The notes: generated by a model not told the origin, from the sequence alone. A stretch of 64,000 bases of DNA from Tretioscincus oriximinensis (GCA_022410635.1 JAJVDF010000238.1:738175-802174), one strand, 5' to 3'; positions 36,915-49,841 are shown, counted from the first letter of the stretch. Made by a program: numbers and translations.

Positions 36915-37015
36915 GTGTGTGTAGTTCATTGGTAGCAGTGGAAAGCAGAGAATTACTGTTTAGAAAAGAGGATTACTGGTTCGGTTCCCAGCCTTTCCTT
37001 GGAAGTAAGCATTGG
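36915..37015 (+). repeat. Possible degraded tRNA-SINE head
   Basis: TAGTTCATTGGTAGCAG resembles an A box, and GGTTCGGTTCCC lies B-box-like downstream. The spacing is longer than in a tRNA and no body is recognisable. Confidence 0.3.
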
Positions 37016-37639
37016 TGGAACTTCTTCAGTATGTTTTTCAAGAAAAATCTATAGAGATGAATTAACTATGAAGGTGCCCACGTAGTTAATCAGAAGGAAC
37101 CCCAAACTACACGTTAGTACATACTATCCGAATTTTAATCGTGTGCAAGCCATAAAGAGTTAATCTGACTCTATGGCAGATTAAGAGGAAGGTGAACAAG
37201 GTTTTCACCTTGGGCAGAGAATGGGGAAGGGCACAAATGCCCTCCCACCCTTCCTTCTCTTTGAAACATGCTAAAAAGTCCTTTATTTGGGGTTTTGAGA
37301 GCATAGGGAGGAGAAAACCCTGTCCTTTCTTGCTAGGCTCATCTGTTTTGATGCAACTAGCTGAAAGGGGAGGGTTTTTCTTCTGTTCTCAGCACTAATC
37401 AAAGCCAAAATTTAGGTTTTGATTTTGCCATGTAAAGTAAGGGAGGCCTCAGAGGGAGGCTTCCTTTGGAGGGGGGCATCAGGTGGGTTGATGGGGGCAT
37501 GTGTCTATGTGGATTGTCCATTACAGGATTACATTTGCTTCAGAATACATATCATTTTGATATTCAAAGAAACGCAAATTATGTTTGACAGTCCAGTTAT
37601 TTCTCATGGTTTGTCAGGAATCAATTTTGGGAAAACCCT

Positions 37640-37745
37640 GTTTTCTAAGATTTTGCTTCAGTTTCATTTCTCCTCTCCAAGCTGTCGTTACCTGCCCTGC
37701 CACCTGTTGGTGAAGGGCATGATAAAAATTCCTTAAATAAATATA
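37640..37745 (+). repeat. L2-like 3' end
   Basis: CTGCCCTGCCACCTGTTGGT, then GAAGGGCATGATAAAAATTC and AAATAAATA, is the same tail type as the element ending near 51560. Confidence 0.6.
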
Positions 37746-37929
37746 ACATCTGTTATGAATATTGCTATTAAGTATTAACATGGGAGAAAAATGTACTGAA
37801 AGAAGAATATCTAAAATATAACTCTTCAGCCTCCAATATGTAAGATACAGAAGGTAGAACATTTAAGCTGCCTCAAGGAATTTCCCACATTTTAAAAAAC
37901 ATTTTGCACTGTATAGTATGCTGGCCTTT

Positions 37930-38056
37930 TAGAATCTTGCCTACTTGTGTTGCCCCTGGCCACCAGGGGGAATTGTTGGGCCACTGTGTGAGACAGAATG
38001 GGCTAGACTAGGTGGGCTCCAGCCCAATTCAGTATGGCTCCTCTTATATTCTTGTA
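37930..38056 (+). repeat. CR1-clade 3' end fragment
   Basis: GGGCCACTGTGTGAGACAGA, then CTAGACTAGGTGGGCTCC and GGCTCCTCTTATATTCTTG, is the untranslated end of the TTATGTTC-tailed CR1 type. Confidence 0.7.
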
Positions 38057-38083
38057 CACTCCAATAGGCTTATTTTATCACAT

Positions 38084-38389
38084 TACAGTGGTACCTCAGT
38101 TCTCGAACACAATTCGTTCCGGCAGGACGGTCGAGAACCAATTTGTTCGAGAACCGAAGCAAGGTGCGCCTGGCCGAAAAAACGCACTCTGATGACGTCC
38201 GCAAGGCGCGCCTGGCNGAAAAAACGCACTCTGATGACGTCGGCAAGGCGCGCCTGGCCAAAAGAACGCCGAAGGAAGTTCGAGTTCCAAATCGGTGTTC
38301 GGATTCCAGGACAAAAGTTTCTGGAATCTGCCAGTCGAACACCGATTTGGTCGACATTCAAGGCTTTCGAGAACCGAGGTACCACTGTA
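38084..38389. mobile_element. CpG-rich TA-flanked MITE with internal 42-bp tandem repeats
   Basis: Ends are TACAGTGGTACCTCAGTTCT and its inverted counterpart GAACCGAGGTACCACTGTA. The interior is CpG-rich, unlike the surrounding intron. It holds two full units and one partial unit of a 42-bp repeat starting at 38161, 38203 and 38245. Each full unit includes CGCACTCTGATGACGTC. A second inverted pair (CAAATCGGTGTTCG and CGAACACCGATTTG) lies near 38289-38350. The TA flanks suggest a Tc1/mariner-type non-autonomous element. Confidence 0.8.
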
Positions 38390-38499
38390 TTTGAAAATTA
38401 TTCTCTACTCATAAATAATTACACATTCTCACAATTATTGCAGAAATATTGTGAATTCTCATAGTGTTGAGAATAGAAAGATCAAAGTTCTCAATTTAA

Positions 38500-38668
38500 A
38501 AGCAGTGGAACACTTTGCCACAGGAGGTGGAAAGTTTGCGTTTGCTGGAAGTCTTCAAACAGAGGTTGGACAGTCATCTGTCTGGGATGGTTAATTGAAT
38601 CCTGCATTGAGCAGGGGGTTGGACCCAGTGACCCTGGAGGTCCCTTCTATCTCTATGATTCTATGATT
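38500..38668 (+). repeat. CR1 LINE 3' end
   Basis: Codes for remnants of H-F-A-T-G-G-like and L-E-V-F-K-Q-R-L-D-S-H, then GGGGGTTGGACCCAGTGACC and a CTATGATTCTATGATT tail. Confidence 0.8.
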
Positions 38669-38798
38669 TAGTCCTTCTACTCACAAGCACACTCTTTTTT
38701 CAGCTCACTACTCAGTTAAAAAGTCAGTCAAGTTTCCTTAATACCTGTGGACTTCTTCATTTCAATATCAGAAGAAAAAGGGAAGAATGTCAATCTAC

Positions 38799-38895
38799 CT
38801 TTGCAGAGTCCGAAACATTATCCCAGTATGGAGAAGGGAAATCTACTTGTCCCATTAAAATTTGATCAAAAAGCACTTCCTGGTCTTCTCCACTT
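38799..38895 (-). CDS. DCLK1: DCLK1 exon: kinase C-lobe
   Basis: 97 nt: one base completing Gly, then [16 protein letters not shown] and [16 protein letters not shown]. This is the helix G region of the kinase C-lobe. Acceptor CATGCAG, donor GTAGATT. It ends on a codon boundary. The residue after S-G is Glu here, where I recall Asp in human. Confidence 0.96.
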
Positions 38896-39282
38896 CTGCA
38901 TGGCAAAAAAAAATAGATTAACAAATGGTTTTATTAATAAANAATGCAAAGCAGACACACAAAATAAGCACTCTTTCTTTTAAAGTCAAAAGTTTGCCCA
39001 TCTTTCAGTGTCAATCTCCATGAATATGTTTTTTTTTTTAAAGTGAAGTTAGGACAGAAATTCATCAGATGAATTTTTGACAAATTCTCTTTTCATTAAA
39101 CATATATGTGGATTCCATATGATTTAAATCATAGAAGTTAGGAGATGTTCAAATAATAAAAATTGCATCACATGCCAAGAGCCAAGAAAAGAAGAAAGAA
39201 TCTAGAATGACTCTGAAAGAGAAAAAACAACAACACAGAGACGTGAATTGCTGAAAGATGAATGAAATATTACAGCCCTTAC

Positions 39283-39360
39283 CCACGAAATGGAGGAAAT
39301 CCACACAGCAGGATGTAGGTAATCACGCCAGCTGCCCAGATGTCCACCTTCAGGCCATAT
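39283..39360 (-). CDS. DCLK1: DCLK1 exon: helix F region
   Basis: 78 nt: one base completing Gly, then [20 protein letters not shown] and F-P-P-F-R, then two bases of Gly. V-D-I-W-A-x-G is the helix F signature that organises the C-lobe of CaMK-type kinases. Acceptor TTTTAG, donor GTAAGG. It is flanked by introns of only 395 and 387 bp, so three exons cluster within about 1.1 kb. Confidence 0.97.
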
Positions 39361-39755
39361 CTAAAAATGATACAAAGAGCTACAATTAGCCACACAAAGA
39401 ATTCATGCTCTATTAGGCAGAAATAGCATGATGCCGAACATTCCCATTAAGAACCCCTCATCTGCAAATCAGATACACTTTTTACATTCATTTTTATAAC
39501 ATTAGGATAAAAAAATAGAATTACATAAGTTTACAGTAAGCTATGAACCTTAATATACAATATGATGCATGCCTTGGCAAGGTCTTCCCTTTTCCTGTAA
39601 GATAGTTACTCAACACTATAGACAAAAAGTAAAACAGAATGTAAGATGAACGATGAGAGGTTATAATAAATATAATAGCCAATAATAATAAATTCAACCT
39701 TAGAAACATGTTGTGATCCTAATGAATCAATGACATTTCATTTTTTTATACGTAC

Positions 39756-39889
39756 CCAGTTTCTGAAATGATTTCTGGGGCTACNTAGGTAGGTGTCCCA
39801 CAGACTGTGTAAAGAGGTCCATCCACTATGGTAGCTAACCCAAAATCTCCAAGCTTGAGAGATTTACTCCCATCTTGGTGTTCATAAAC
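39756..39889 (-). CDS. DCLK1: DCLK1 exon: DFG motif and activation segment to APE
   Basis: 134 nt encoding [20 protein letters not shown] then [24 protein letters not shown] plus two bases of Gly. It contains the magnesium-binding D-F-G, the activation loop and the A-P-E motif. The N at 39785 falls in the third base of the codon after G-T-P-T (TAN). Tyr is expected there, so the reference base is probably T or C rather than a true stop. Acceptor CCTTTAG, donor GTACGT. Confidence 0.96.
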
Positions 39890-40499
39890 CTAAAGGAGTA
39901 GATTTTAATTAGCTACTTGGTGAAAAAAAAACGTCCTTTTCTACCAATCGTCAAACTATTTTGCTTCCAAGTAAACCTACTTCCCAATTAATACAAAAGG
40001 AAGGGAAAAGGTAGAACAACGTATTGTAAAATGTAATTTGTAATTAATGATTATGACAAAGGNTGCATAATATCTGAATAGGTCCTTTAGAGCTAATCTC
40101 AAATCAGTTGCCTAGCACTGCTGTAATTTTCATGTTTAACACCCAGAAAAATAATATAGTCTCCCTGAGAATGCATTATTTTAGAATGCTACAAGGGACT
40201 GCATGCTGCCATATGCCAAAAATTATTTGGGGAAAGCTTAGCTGTTAGAGAAGATGTTTATTCTATTGTTATTTTTTGCTTCAACATATACAAATGCTTT
40301 GTAATAGACAATGAAATGTTTGGCTGTACTGTCTACAGTTTGGATTTTAAAATGGTATAGCCTCACCATGCAAAAGAATTGCAGATGTGAAACAAAAGTT
40401 TTAAAGTAGTATAGGGTTAGCAGATAAAATTTGGGACAGAGCTTTGTATCTTTAATGGCTATAGGAAGGAGAAATTTTCATCAGCTGTAGCTTATAATG

Positions 40500-40805
40500 A
40501 CCACAGTACCACCCCTCTCAATAGCAGGTGAAGTGGGGACTCAGGACAGGATCCTCTCTGTGGTGTATCCCCCAGACTCTGGAATANTCTCCCCCCTTGA
40601 GATGTGTCAGTCTTCACCACAGTATTCATTCAAAAAAGCTGAAGAGGCAGCTCCTTAACCTGGCCTTTGGTTGAAGAAACAGCTTTTGCTTCCCCACTTT
40701 CAGGCACTGTTTTAAAATGTTATTTTTTTACTGTTGTTTTTATTGTTAACTGCCCTGAGACCTTTGCCTATAGGATGGGATATAGGCAAAAATAAAATAA
40801 ATAAA
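40500..40805 (+). repeat. L2-like LINE 3' fragment
   Basis: Carries the end of the ORF region (CCCCAGACTCTGGAAT, AAAAGCTGAAGAGGCAGCTC), then TGCCCTGAGACCTTTGCC, GGATGGGATATAGGC and (AAAT)n. N at 40587. Confidence 0.7.
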
Positions 40806-43159
40806 TAAGCACAGTGAATCAAATGTTCTAATTTTCCTAATATATCTTTTAAAAAAGTATTAAGACACATTTTAATCACACAGCAACAGAAGCAAACTGT
40901 CTCCCTCTCTATTTTTATAAAATGTTCTGTTTTCAAGGATCTGTTGCATTCTCCATGCAAATGGTTTTTAGTAAACGTAAGCAAATGGAACTTGTCTTCA
41001 TAAACGAATAGCAATTTGAAATCCCCAACTCATAGGCTCTGGTGGAGCTAATATATACACATGGATAGGAAAGAAAGACATTTTGCAGCATTATTAAAAA
41101 CATGGGCTGTTAAGTACATCTGGTTTATGAAACATCGAGAAAGTGTTTGTTGAAATGCAGCAATAAATCAGATTTCCACAATATTTTAAATTCTAGGTTG
41201 ACTATTTTGTTTCTTTAAACTGATTGGACTTATAAGGTAGACGTGAACTCAATGCCCAATATTAGTTACGTATCATAAAACATTTCTTACAAAGTGCACC
41301 CAATTTTAAAATTTATTTTAATATTTCTATTGTGGTGTTAGGGCATTGACAAGACTTACTATGCAATGAGTTTGCATTAAAGAAGCACTGTAATGATTTT
41401 AAAGAAAAAGAAAGCTGTATAATGCACAATGATGTAATCTCTTGGTTTATTTTCTTAAAAATATAACAGTACTAAACATTTTTTGGGGAAAAGCAAAATA
41501 GGATAAACCTCTAACACACAGTAGTAATATTTTAATTACCTGCCTGCCAAGAGCTAAGAATGTAGATTATCATTTAAAGCTCATCTTACTAAGAAAGGAA
41601 GCTTTTTACAAGTTCTGTTTTCCTTTAAGCCCCGAAGGGCAATTAAAGAGATGTGGATTAGTGCAAATTACCCACTGTGTAGTGCTTTCACTGTTTTAAC
41701 TAAGCAATAAAACTATGTAATTGTACAACACTAATTAAATCCAGCTACACGTAATTGTGTGCTACCATATGTATCTTATTACTCTAAAGACTGTCCATAT
41801 TTTCTAAACTGCTCTTGTGATCGGTGCAGATGGCAACAGTCAGAAAAGTTGTTCTCCTGGGCTTATTATATGGCTATAAAGCTTTCCCATGATTTGACAA
41901 AATAATCACGTTAAATAGCAGCAATTATGAAAAAATGCACCAATTAAAATGGGAAAGGCATGCTTTCCAGATACCAGATGCAGAGGTGAAGCATTACAGA
42001 TTTTCCATGTGTAAGTATTCTATATAACTAAGGCCCTTTAGTTTAGGTTGCTGAAATGATAAAATGGCCAGTTAATTAATAGCACATGTACTGGAATTTC
42101 ATATTAATATACTACAGGGGGAAAAGCAGAAAAACAGAAGAGCTTTTCTATAAAAATAATTTTGCCTATTTTTAGGAAACTCTTTATATCAACACTTTCA
42201 AATTCAAATCATGGATGATGTTCTTTGGATATTATGAACTAAAGTTACTATTATTTCCGGCTACTAGGGCTGTGCTGACTGGGAAAGATTAGAATTATAA
42301 TTGATTTGCAATATACTTGACTGAGGAAGGCTGCAAAATAATATCTTTCCTTACTCTTTTCAGAAATACATACAGGGGTTACTAATTTAAAATGTCTTAT
42401 TTAAAAAGAACAATGACTAGTTGAAAAGGAAGCTACCAATATGGTGATCAGTCTGCAAACCAGGTCCTACAAGGAACAGTTAAAGGATTAAGGATGGATT
42501 TGCACTGTGACTGTGGAACAGTAAAAGCAAACAACTGGAATGCTGCATTTGCCTCATTAACTGCCTTACCCCCAAGCATTCTTAAACTTATTTTTGTCTT
42601 CATACATTGAGATTGAGGATTAGTCCAAGCAAATAGCAGGCACAGAGCATTTGCAATTGTTTGATCACTCTTCAATCATGATGAAATTTACCTGAAACTT
42701 AAAACTTTGTCTGGTCAACTTAAATATTGACCACACAAGGTAAGTTTAAGATAGGTTTCTTTAAAAGTCCAAATGCTGTATAACAGAACTCCATGTAACA
42801 TGTTTTCACCCAATTGCAGTAAAGGGTCAGGTATATCACATTACTATCAGAATCCCTATAGCACTTGCTGCATAGCTTACAGAGAGAAATAAGGCAGGGT
42901 CAGATTCAGCTGTTTCTCAGTAAATACCTGCTCTGGCTTCTGTTGCATGTTTAAAAGAACAGAGCTCTTATGGAATTAATTCAATTTATGGACATTGTAT
43001 GAGAGACATTTCCCTGTCCACTAAAGAAATGAAAACAGGGGGCAATCATTGCACTATCCTGGATGTATTCCTAATTCAAAATTCTTTGCATTAGTATGTG
43101 CGGCATTAGGCCCCTATCCCAGTATGTCAACCCAGAATAAGGTCAATTGCAGAAATGGC

Positions 43160-43390
43160 TGAAACATGCACCTCTTTAACCTAGCCTTTAGTTGAAGGAA
43201 TAGCTTCCCCTTCCCCAGTTTCAGCTACTGTTTAAAAATTTAATTTTGGGTTCTTGCTTTTATTGTTAGCTGCCTGAGACTTTTGGTTATAGGGTAGGAT
43301 ATAAGTGTAAGGATATAAGTGCATATAAATAGGATATAAGCGTATATAAATGAAAAAGGATATAAGTGTATATAAATAAATAAATGGAAT
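43160..43390 (+). repeat. L2-like 3' end with expanded tail
   Basis: Similar to 40500-40805, then a tail in which GGATATAAG(C/T)GTATATAAAT-type units recur three to four times (43296-43385) before (AAAT)n. The tail looks like slippage or reverse-transcriptase stutter. Confidence 0.65.
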
Positions 43391-44912
43391 CATACTATTG
43401 CTCCTTGTTTGAACACCTCACTTCCTAACATCCCCACAGCCCTTTTTTAATATGACGGAACTAATACTTATTTTTATTTAGTAATTTGCATCCCAAATAA
43501 ATTAAAAAAAAGTATACAAATTATTAAAATATTTATTACCCTCTCTCCCAGCCACTCTCCCTGGCAGAATAAGAATATATAGAACAATAAGAAAACATGT
43601 TCAGCAGAAACTGTAATTGTACGCTGTAGAAGCAAACAGATGCACTAACTTTAAACAAAAACAAAACCCTGTAATTGCTCAGGGTAGACCCAGAGTGTTA
43701 TTTTAAGAGGAAAACAACCCAAGGAAAAATAAAAAGCTTCAGGCTATTGCTGTCAAAACTCTACGAAAGTTTGAATAAAAAGGCACTGCAAGCTTTCCCC
43801 CATGAGACTGGCCTTGGCATTCTGAGAAACAAGATCTTAATGAAACTTGACATCCGCTTTCTCCAGCTTATATATGCAGCACAGTACCAATGGCAACTGC
43901 AAGTTATTCAGATAGCAACTAATTAGTTGTTGAAAATTCTTCAGAGTCCATCAGCTGGAGTTCTGTCCAGCTATAAATTTGAATCCTAACCAAGGATCTG
44001 GGAGTCAGTTCTTAATGACTATAATGACGGCATGATGGAGCGCAGTTCACAAGATGTACTGATTAGTATTTTGACTTGCCATTACATTGAAATCTAACCC
44101 CAAAATTCAGAATCATTGCAGTAACTTTTCAAAATATTTCTTGAGTTTGCAAAGAGACCAATGACTACTTTTCTTTCTTTCTCAGAAGTGTTAGATTTAA
44201 GTTTATAAATATTAATGCTTTGTAACATTTTCTAAACTTTCCCTCAATTCTGGTTCCAGTTACTTGATCCAGAAATTGGTCACAGAATGTGCCTATTTGA
44301 TAGTTTCACTGAGATATTTCCACAATATAATTGCTATCTTAGAGTGTGATCATACCAAAAAGGATGCCTCTGCAGTGAATTTGAAACCTGACAGAAAGAA
44401 AAATCCTAATCTGTATCAGCATTTGTCCATCCACAGATGGGAAATATCTCTCAGGGCCAATCACTTTGAGCATAGGTGAGGTGGGAAGATATGAAGGCTG
44501 TTGTCACCAATGGAAATGTCTGCTGGGGATGGTAAACTAATCAGGGCCCCAGAAATCTGTACTGATGACGGATGGTTTGCCTTGCTACATTTGAAGCGCT
44601 GCCAGACTTTGAGATGAAGATCAGAAAGAATTGGTAGGATTTTCGTTTGAAATTTTGAATGTTTTTGGAGGGAAGAAAGGGGGTGTTAGGTACATAAGGA
44701 GTGTTTGAAAACAGTCCTGTGTGATCCGACTCTTACAAACATTGTGTTTCTTACTGTAAATCTTATCCATATAATCTTACTTAATGAACTAATAACATGA
44801 CTTACTATATTATTTTTTTCTTTAACCAACTTGTCCTTTCTATCATATATGGCGTTTTTATTTTGTTGGTTATGTACTACAGGGTGCACTACATGGGAAA
44901 GTTAAAGTTTTA

Positions 44913-45179
<267 letters not shown>

Positions 45180-46334
45180 TTATTAAAACCGTCCATCTGA
45201 ATACAAAAGCAAACTCTTCCACAGAGGCTTTTTGTTTTAATAGGAAATCTGTAGCAGTATTTTTAACGATAAAAGATCGTATATTTTGTATAAACTTTTC
45301 TGGGCTTTTACACAGTATCACAATTACTAAGTAGGAAACATGAATAAGAAACCTATTTCACTTTATTTTTCCAGAGAGCCAATGGGATAAAGGAGCTAGT
45401 GCTTAAAGGAGATAATGGCTATGGTCTGGAACTGATGAACAATAGCACGTTGCCCCGAGGAGCAATGAAGGGGACGGAAACAGAATACAAGATCCCCAAA
45501 TATGGAAAATATTGTCTTCTTCTTTACTGAACTGTTGCCAATATGGCTTGTTTTTATATATACAGAAGAACTCCATACAGTTTACCTTTAAGTTGGGATC
45601 TATTATCATTTTGTTATTTTGGGTAAGGTAAGTTGGAATGCTGATCGAGAAACTATCTTTTGCCAATTTAACTAAATAGATTCTGAGATTTAGATTGTGT
45701 CTTAAGCTTAGGTTGGATCTTTATTATACAAAAAAAGCGCTGTCACCTGGTTCTTGGGGCAGTTGTCTTCGTTGCAAGTAATGGAAATATTCTAGCTTCA
45801 TTTAAGGTGCCTAAGCTTTATGACGGGGACACAAATCATGGCAGATCACAATTTCTGAATCAGGTAGTGGTAAAACCATGCTATTGAAAGGTCTTTAAAT
45901 CCAATGAAAACTTTATTTAAAAATTGCATTTTAACACTTTTTCCTTATATTTTTTGTGAGATTTATGAAAAATGTTACTAAGAGCGTGTGTGTGTGTGAG
46001 GAAACCACACAGAACGTATGCTATACTAAGTATGTCCAAAAAAGGAAAACTTCTAAATATGGAATCATATGACTCTTTGTGTAAGCTATTTTGCATGGAA
46101 CATTTCTCTCATAAGAAAATACTACCGGTATATTGATCTTGTAGTGTGACGAATACCAATTCACAAAGAAACTTTGATGCAGTTTCCCTGTCAAGTTGAT
46201 ATTAGCAATTTTATTATAAAACATTTGCTTGCTATATTCGCAGTTTTATTTAACAGCTTGTTCTTAAAGAGGTACTCTCTTAAATAGTGGTCGTATTTCA
46301 AGAAGTTGGCATGTAATTTGGGTCTAGAATTGTT

Positions 46335-46510
46335 TAGCAAGGGGAGTGTGTGTCCCGTAGTACCTTTAAGACAAATAAAAAAAGGTAAGTAGCATGTGCT
46401 TTCATAGACAAGTCTATTTCTTAGCATCTGAAGTAGACTTGTCTACAAATGCTCATGCTACCTATCTTTCACTTGTTAGTCTCTAAGGTGCTATAAAACC
46501 TTCTTGCTAT
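46335..46510. mobile_element. Palindromic repeat family, diverged copy
   Basis: Left arm GGTAAGTAGCATGTGCTTTC and AGACAAGTCTATTTCTTAG. Right arm GCATCTGAAGTAGACTTGTC and GCTACCTATCTTTCACTTG, then TTAGTCTCTAAGGTGCTATA. Both arms survive, so the hairpin form is a property of the family rather than a one-off event. Confidence 0.7.
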
Positions 46511-49129
46511 AAAACCAGTGTTTATTTTAATAGAATGGGCATATCTGTACATTTCTGTTTGGATAAAGGTATACAAAAAAGTACTTTTTTCAAATAATAC
46601 AAAATCCAACTGGATTGTAATTGTGACAACTTCTTTTTGTTGAATCACCAGTCCTGTGTATACTATCTCCTCTATACTTCCTTGGAATCAAGATCAACGA
46701 GGTATGAATCTGCTTTTCTTTCTTTCTATAAATGGAAAGGGGATAAAATTTTATCACCTACAAGCTTTGGGCAATGAAATCTAGAGGTATAATAAGTATT
46801 TATTTACTAGTTAGCAACACAAAATGCTGTAACATTCCTTTTCTCATGTGAAAGTGAAATTAGATCCTGCAACAGGAGGAAGAAATACAATAATAAATCA
46901 TGGTTGTTAAAATAACTAAGCAGTGCTAGGTTTTAATAATAATTTGGTCTCACTGTGGAATGGCAGTTTGCCAGCAACCATGTCCATTCTTCCTTCTACA
47001 AGCACTGCTTGCTTGCAACATGTTTTTAATTGTAGTTTTGAAGTGCTCAATCATGGCCCTTTATCCAGCAGCCTGCTATGAAATGAGAACATCTAGGTAG
47101 GAGATCCTACTTTTATTTTGAAAGTTGTTACTGTAAATTAATGAGAAATGGTTTTGCCCAAATCCTGTGGTTGTATATATAAAGTTCATAGCAGAAGGTT
47201 GTTCCCAGTTTTATTCTGGTTAAATTATCTCATAAGACAGCTCTCACACTTCTTTTACGCTGCAGTTTCATGAGGAGAAAACAGAGGAGCAAAAGCTATG
47301 TGACTCTGCCATGGGCATATGCAATTCCCCTATAATCCAAAGGGGCTCTGGGTTTGCTCTGCATCATTCTCAATGTCACACGTCCCCACAACAGAGTTCC
47401 CCTTGAAAACTGTCATAGTTGCAGTTCTTCCAAATTCTGGTTAACTGTGCTCTGGCTACTTTTGCCCACATTGAGCACATATCCATGCTCTCCCCAACAC
47501 CTACACCACCAGGGATCCAGGGAAAAGAGGACTTGCAAACAGCCAAGCATTGCAAGAGATCAGAGGAGGAAGGGGACTAAACCTTACAGGAGGTTAGGAG
47601 TAAGTGTTGGCAGCAGCCACCCACTGATGGCCGCCCAATGATGGGAAGATACTCAACTCCTCCTCTGTCCCCATTACTCCAAATTCAATACAGTTATCAT
47701 TTACATGGATGTGTGCTCACTACGAGAGAGCCAGGCGGGGGCTTCTGCTGTGAGAAGAAGGGAATGGAACTGAAATTGTAGGGCGGGATGAAAATGAATT
47801 CATTTTGTTGGTGCCAAAACAACATCTTTCACCACTGTGAGAATTTGGCCTTAGTGTGGCAAAGAACCAATATATGACCATTAACCCAAAGCTTCAATTT
47901 CTCCAACTATGAAAGCTTGCATCTGTTAACAATCATGTATTCTTTATAGGACAGAAATAAACATATTTGCGCACCTAATTTCTGTTGAACTACCTCCACC
48001 TAATAAGTAATCCAATGAAGATAAAAATAGAGATAATTAAATCATAAAATTTGCTAGAAGACTTAAAAGTACCATCCAAATTGATTTTCCTGGACTCCAA
48101 GGCTGAGAAATTGACCCATACTGGAGCCAGATGCAAACTAGGCTAAAACTGTTTTGCTATGCAGATGCCTGTTCTGGACTATGCTTTATGTGGTCTTTGA
48201 ACAGAGTGTCTTGCATGGTCTGGATCTACCAGGCTAGATTACAACACACCAAGTGCAGCAAGGCCTTTGTGGTCCAAGAAAACGCCCCCTCATAACAATT
48301 AGTCACATCTAATATAACATACTATAATCAGATGTTCCAGATTTCCCAGTACCTTAGTAAATGGAAAACAACAGCAAGTGGCTTATGGATTGCTCTAAAC
48401 ATATGGTTTGCCCTTGGAGAGATACACAAATATGAATTATGCAAATCAAACTATGCTAGCCTACTGCCCTATTGCACCACATCTAGTTCATGCTAATATA
48501 TGGAATGACATTCAGATGTTCCCATAATGATAGATACTTCCAAGAAAACCAGCAATACTTAGCTAAATTGAGCAAAGATTTTACAAGAACTATGTATCAA
48601 ATCAAATATCCATCTGATAGCAGGCAGTGAAATGCCTTTGGGAAATCGGAAGTGCTTGAAGACTATAAACGACATCTCTACTGCAAAGCTACAGCATTCT
48701 TTGGTGGACTGCCTTTAAACATAATCACTTTGACTAATTATGACCTCTAGCTACCTTTCCGAATCTATGTCATGTCGTTTTAAAGGTAGTAAGGATTTTA
48801 CATAAGATTTCTTCCTGTATTTCTAAAAGTCATGATATAGTTCTTTCCTGCTTTACCTCAAGCCATTAAAATTCAACTAAGAGGCAGAAGCAAGCTCCTA
48901 TGCAAATATCTCTTTGCCTAAGGCTATATAACTATATCCAGCTGCTGTGAATGGCCCACAGAAATGCCAGGTCCAATAATCAATCAAAAACAGAACTTCC
49001 CTTTGTTGTGATTCCATAATGAAAATTGTACCCATAGTTGTAACAACAACATTTCTTTGCAATAGCAGTAACAAGAAACTGGATTTTTTTGCAGTGACAG
49101 GTTTCCTTTAAATGCCTTTTGCAGGGCAA

Positions 49130-49235
49130 AGGTTTTGCTGCTTCAACTGCCCATATGCAATTAGTGGAGTATCATGTGAGACAGAATAGCAAACTGGATG
49201 GGTTATGGCCTGATTGGTTCTTATGGATCTTCTAT
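49130..49235 (+). repeat. Worn CR1-clade 3' end
   Basis: ATCATGTGAGACAGAATAGC, then ACTGGATGGGTTATGGCCTG and GGTTCTTATGGATCTTC, align by eye with the end at 37930-38056. Confidence 0.5.
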
Positions 49236-49439
49236 AAGTTCAGAGCAGTGTTCTCACACTATAGTCCTCAAGATGATCTTGAATAGCAGCTACCAGCAAT
49301 CCACTAGCAGCATTTTGTGCCAGCTCTGCTTGAATTAGGAAAGGACTGCTGGGGCTGACTTCTGACAGTGGGATTCTGAAGGTTGTTATTCAGAGACATT
49401 TGAGGGATTACAATTTGAGATCCTCCCCTGCACTAATGG

Positions 49440-49535
49440 AATAAACAAGCAAAAGGGCTAGTAATATTTAGAGACTAACAGGAGAAAACTAGGTGGCATA
49501 GTAGACACATCTACTTCTTCAGATGCTGAGGGACT
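49440..49535. repeat. Fold-back family relic
   Basis: AAAGGGCTAGTAATATTTAG followed by AGACTAACAGGAGAAAAC and CATCTACTTCTTCAGATGC matches the left arm of the 16833 family. The right arm is missing. Confidence 0.55.
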
Positions 49536-49721
49536 AATGTCAAGGTCAGGTATTTATAGAAAACTGTCTATGGGAGATGACAAAGCATATATAAATATGA
49601 TAAGGTGATGAACTCTAGGTTAGAAAAACAGCTAAATGAAAGAAACTAATCCTCTCATGTGAAAAAGTGACTTTTTCATTGTAGATTGTAGATAAATAAA
49701 TGAAAAATCATATACACATAC

Positions 49722-49841
49722 CTTTACAAGTTCCATGACAAGGTATAACTCAGTAGGCATATCCATTTCCTCAATGAGAAGAACAATATTGGGATGCTTG
49801 ACTCTTCTCAGGATTGACACTTCATTCTGAATCATATGTTC
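49722..49841 (-). CDS. DCLK1: DCLK1 exon: helix C and hinge
   Basis: 120 nt, 40 codons, phase 0 at both ends. It encodes [13 protein letters not shown] then [26 protein letters not shown]. The Glu of N-E-V is the helix C glutamate that pairs with the catalytic lysine, and V-M-E-L is the hinge. Acceptor TGACAG, donor GTATGTG. Confidence 0.97.

Larger units (their letters stand above)
35094..38798. other. DCLK1: DCLK1 intron
   Basis: A 3.7-kb intron. It contains a possible degraded inverted-repeat element (35718-35967), a fold-back relic (36795-36885), a possible SINE head (36915-37015), an L2 end (37640-37745), a CR1 end (37930-38056), a CpG-rich MITE (38084-38389) and a CR1 end (38500-38668). 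The density of insertions rises toward the kinase exon cluster. Confidence 0.7.

Noticed and set aside
38161..38270. CRISPR-like array
   Set aside because: The 42-bp units are contiguous, with no spacers, inside a eukaryotic MITE.
38012..38464. Overlapping ORFs on both strands with repeated K-K-R-T-L-M-T-S-A-R-R-A-W
   Set aside because: The repetition comes from the 42-bp units of the MITE. There is no protein family.
47354..47641. 95-codon ORF with Ser/Pro/Arg composition
   Set aside because: No known family and no splice signals. The region shows no other sign of coding.
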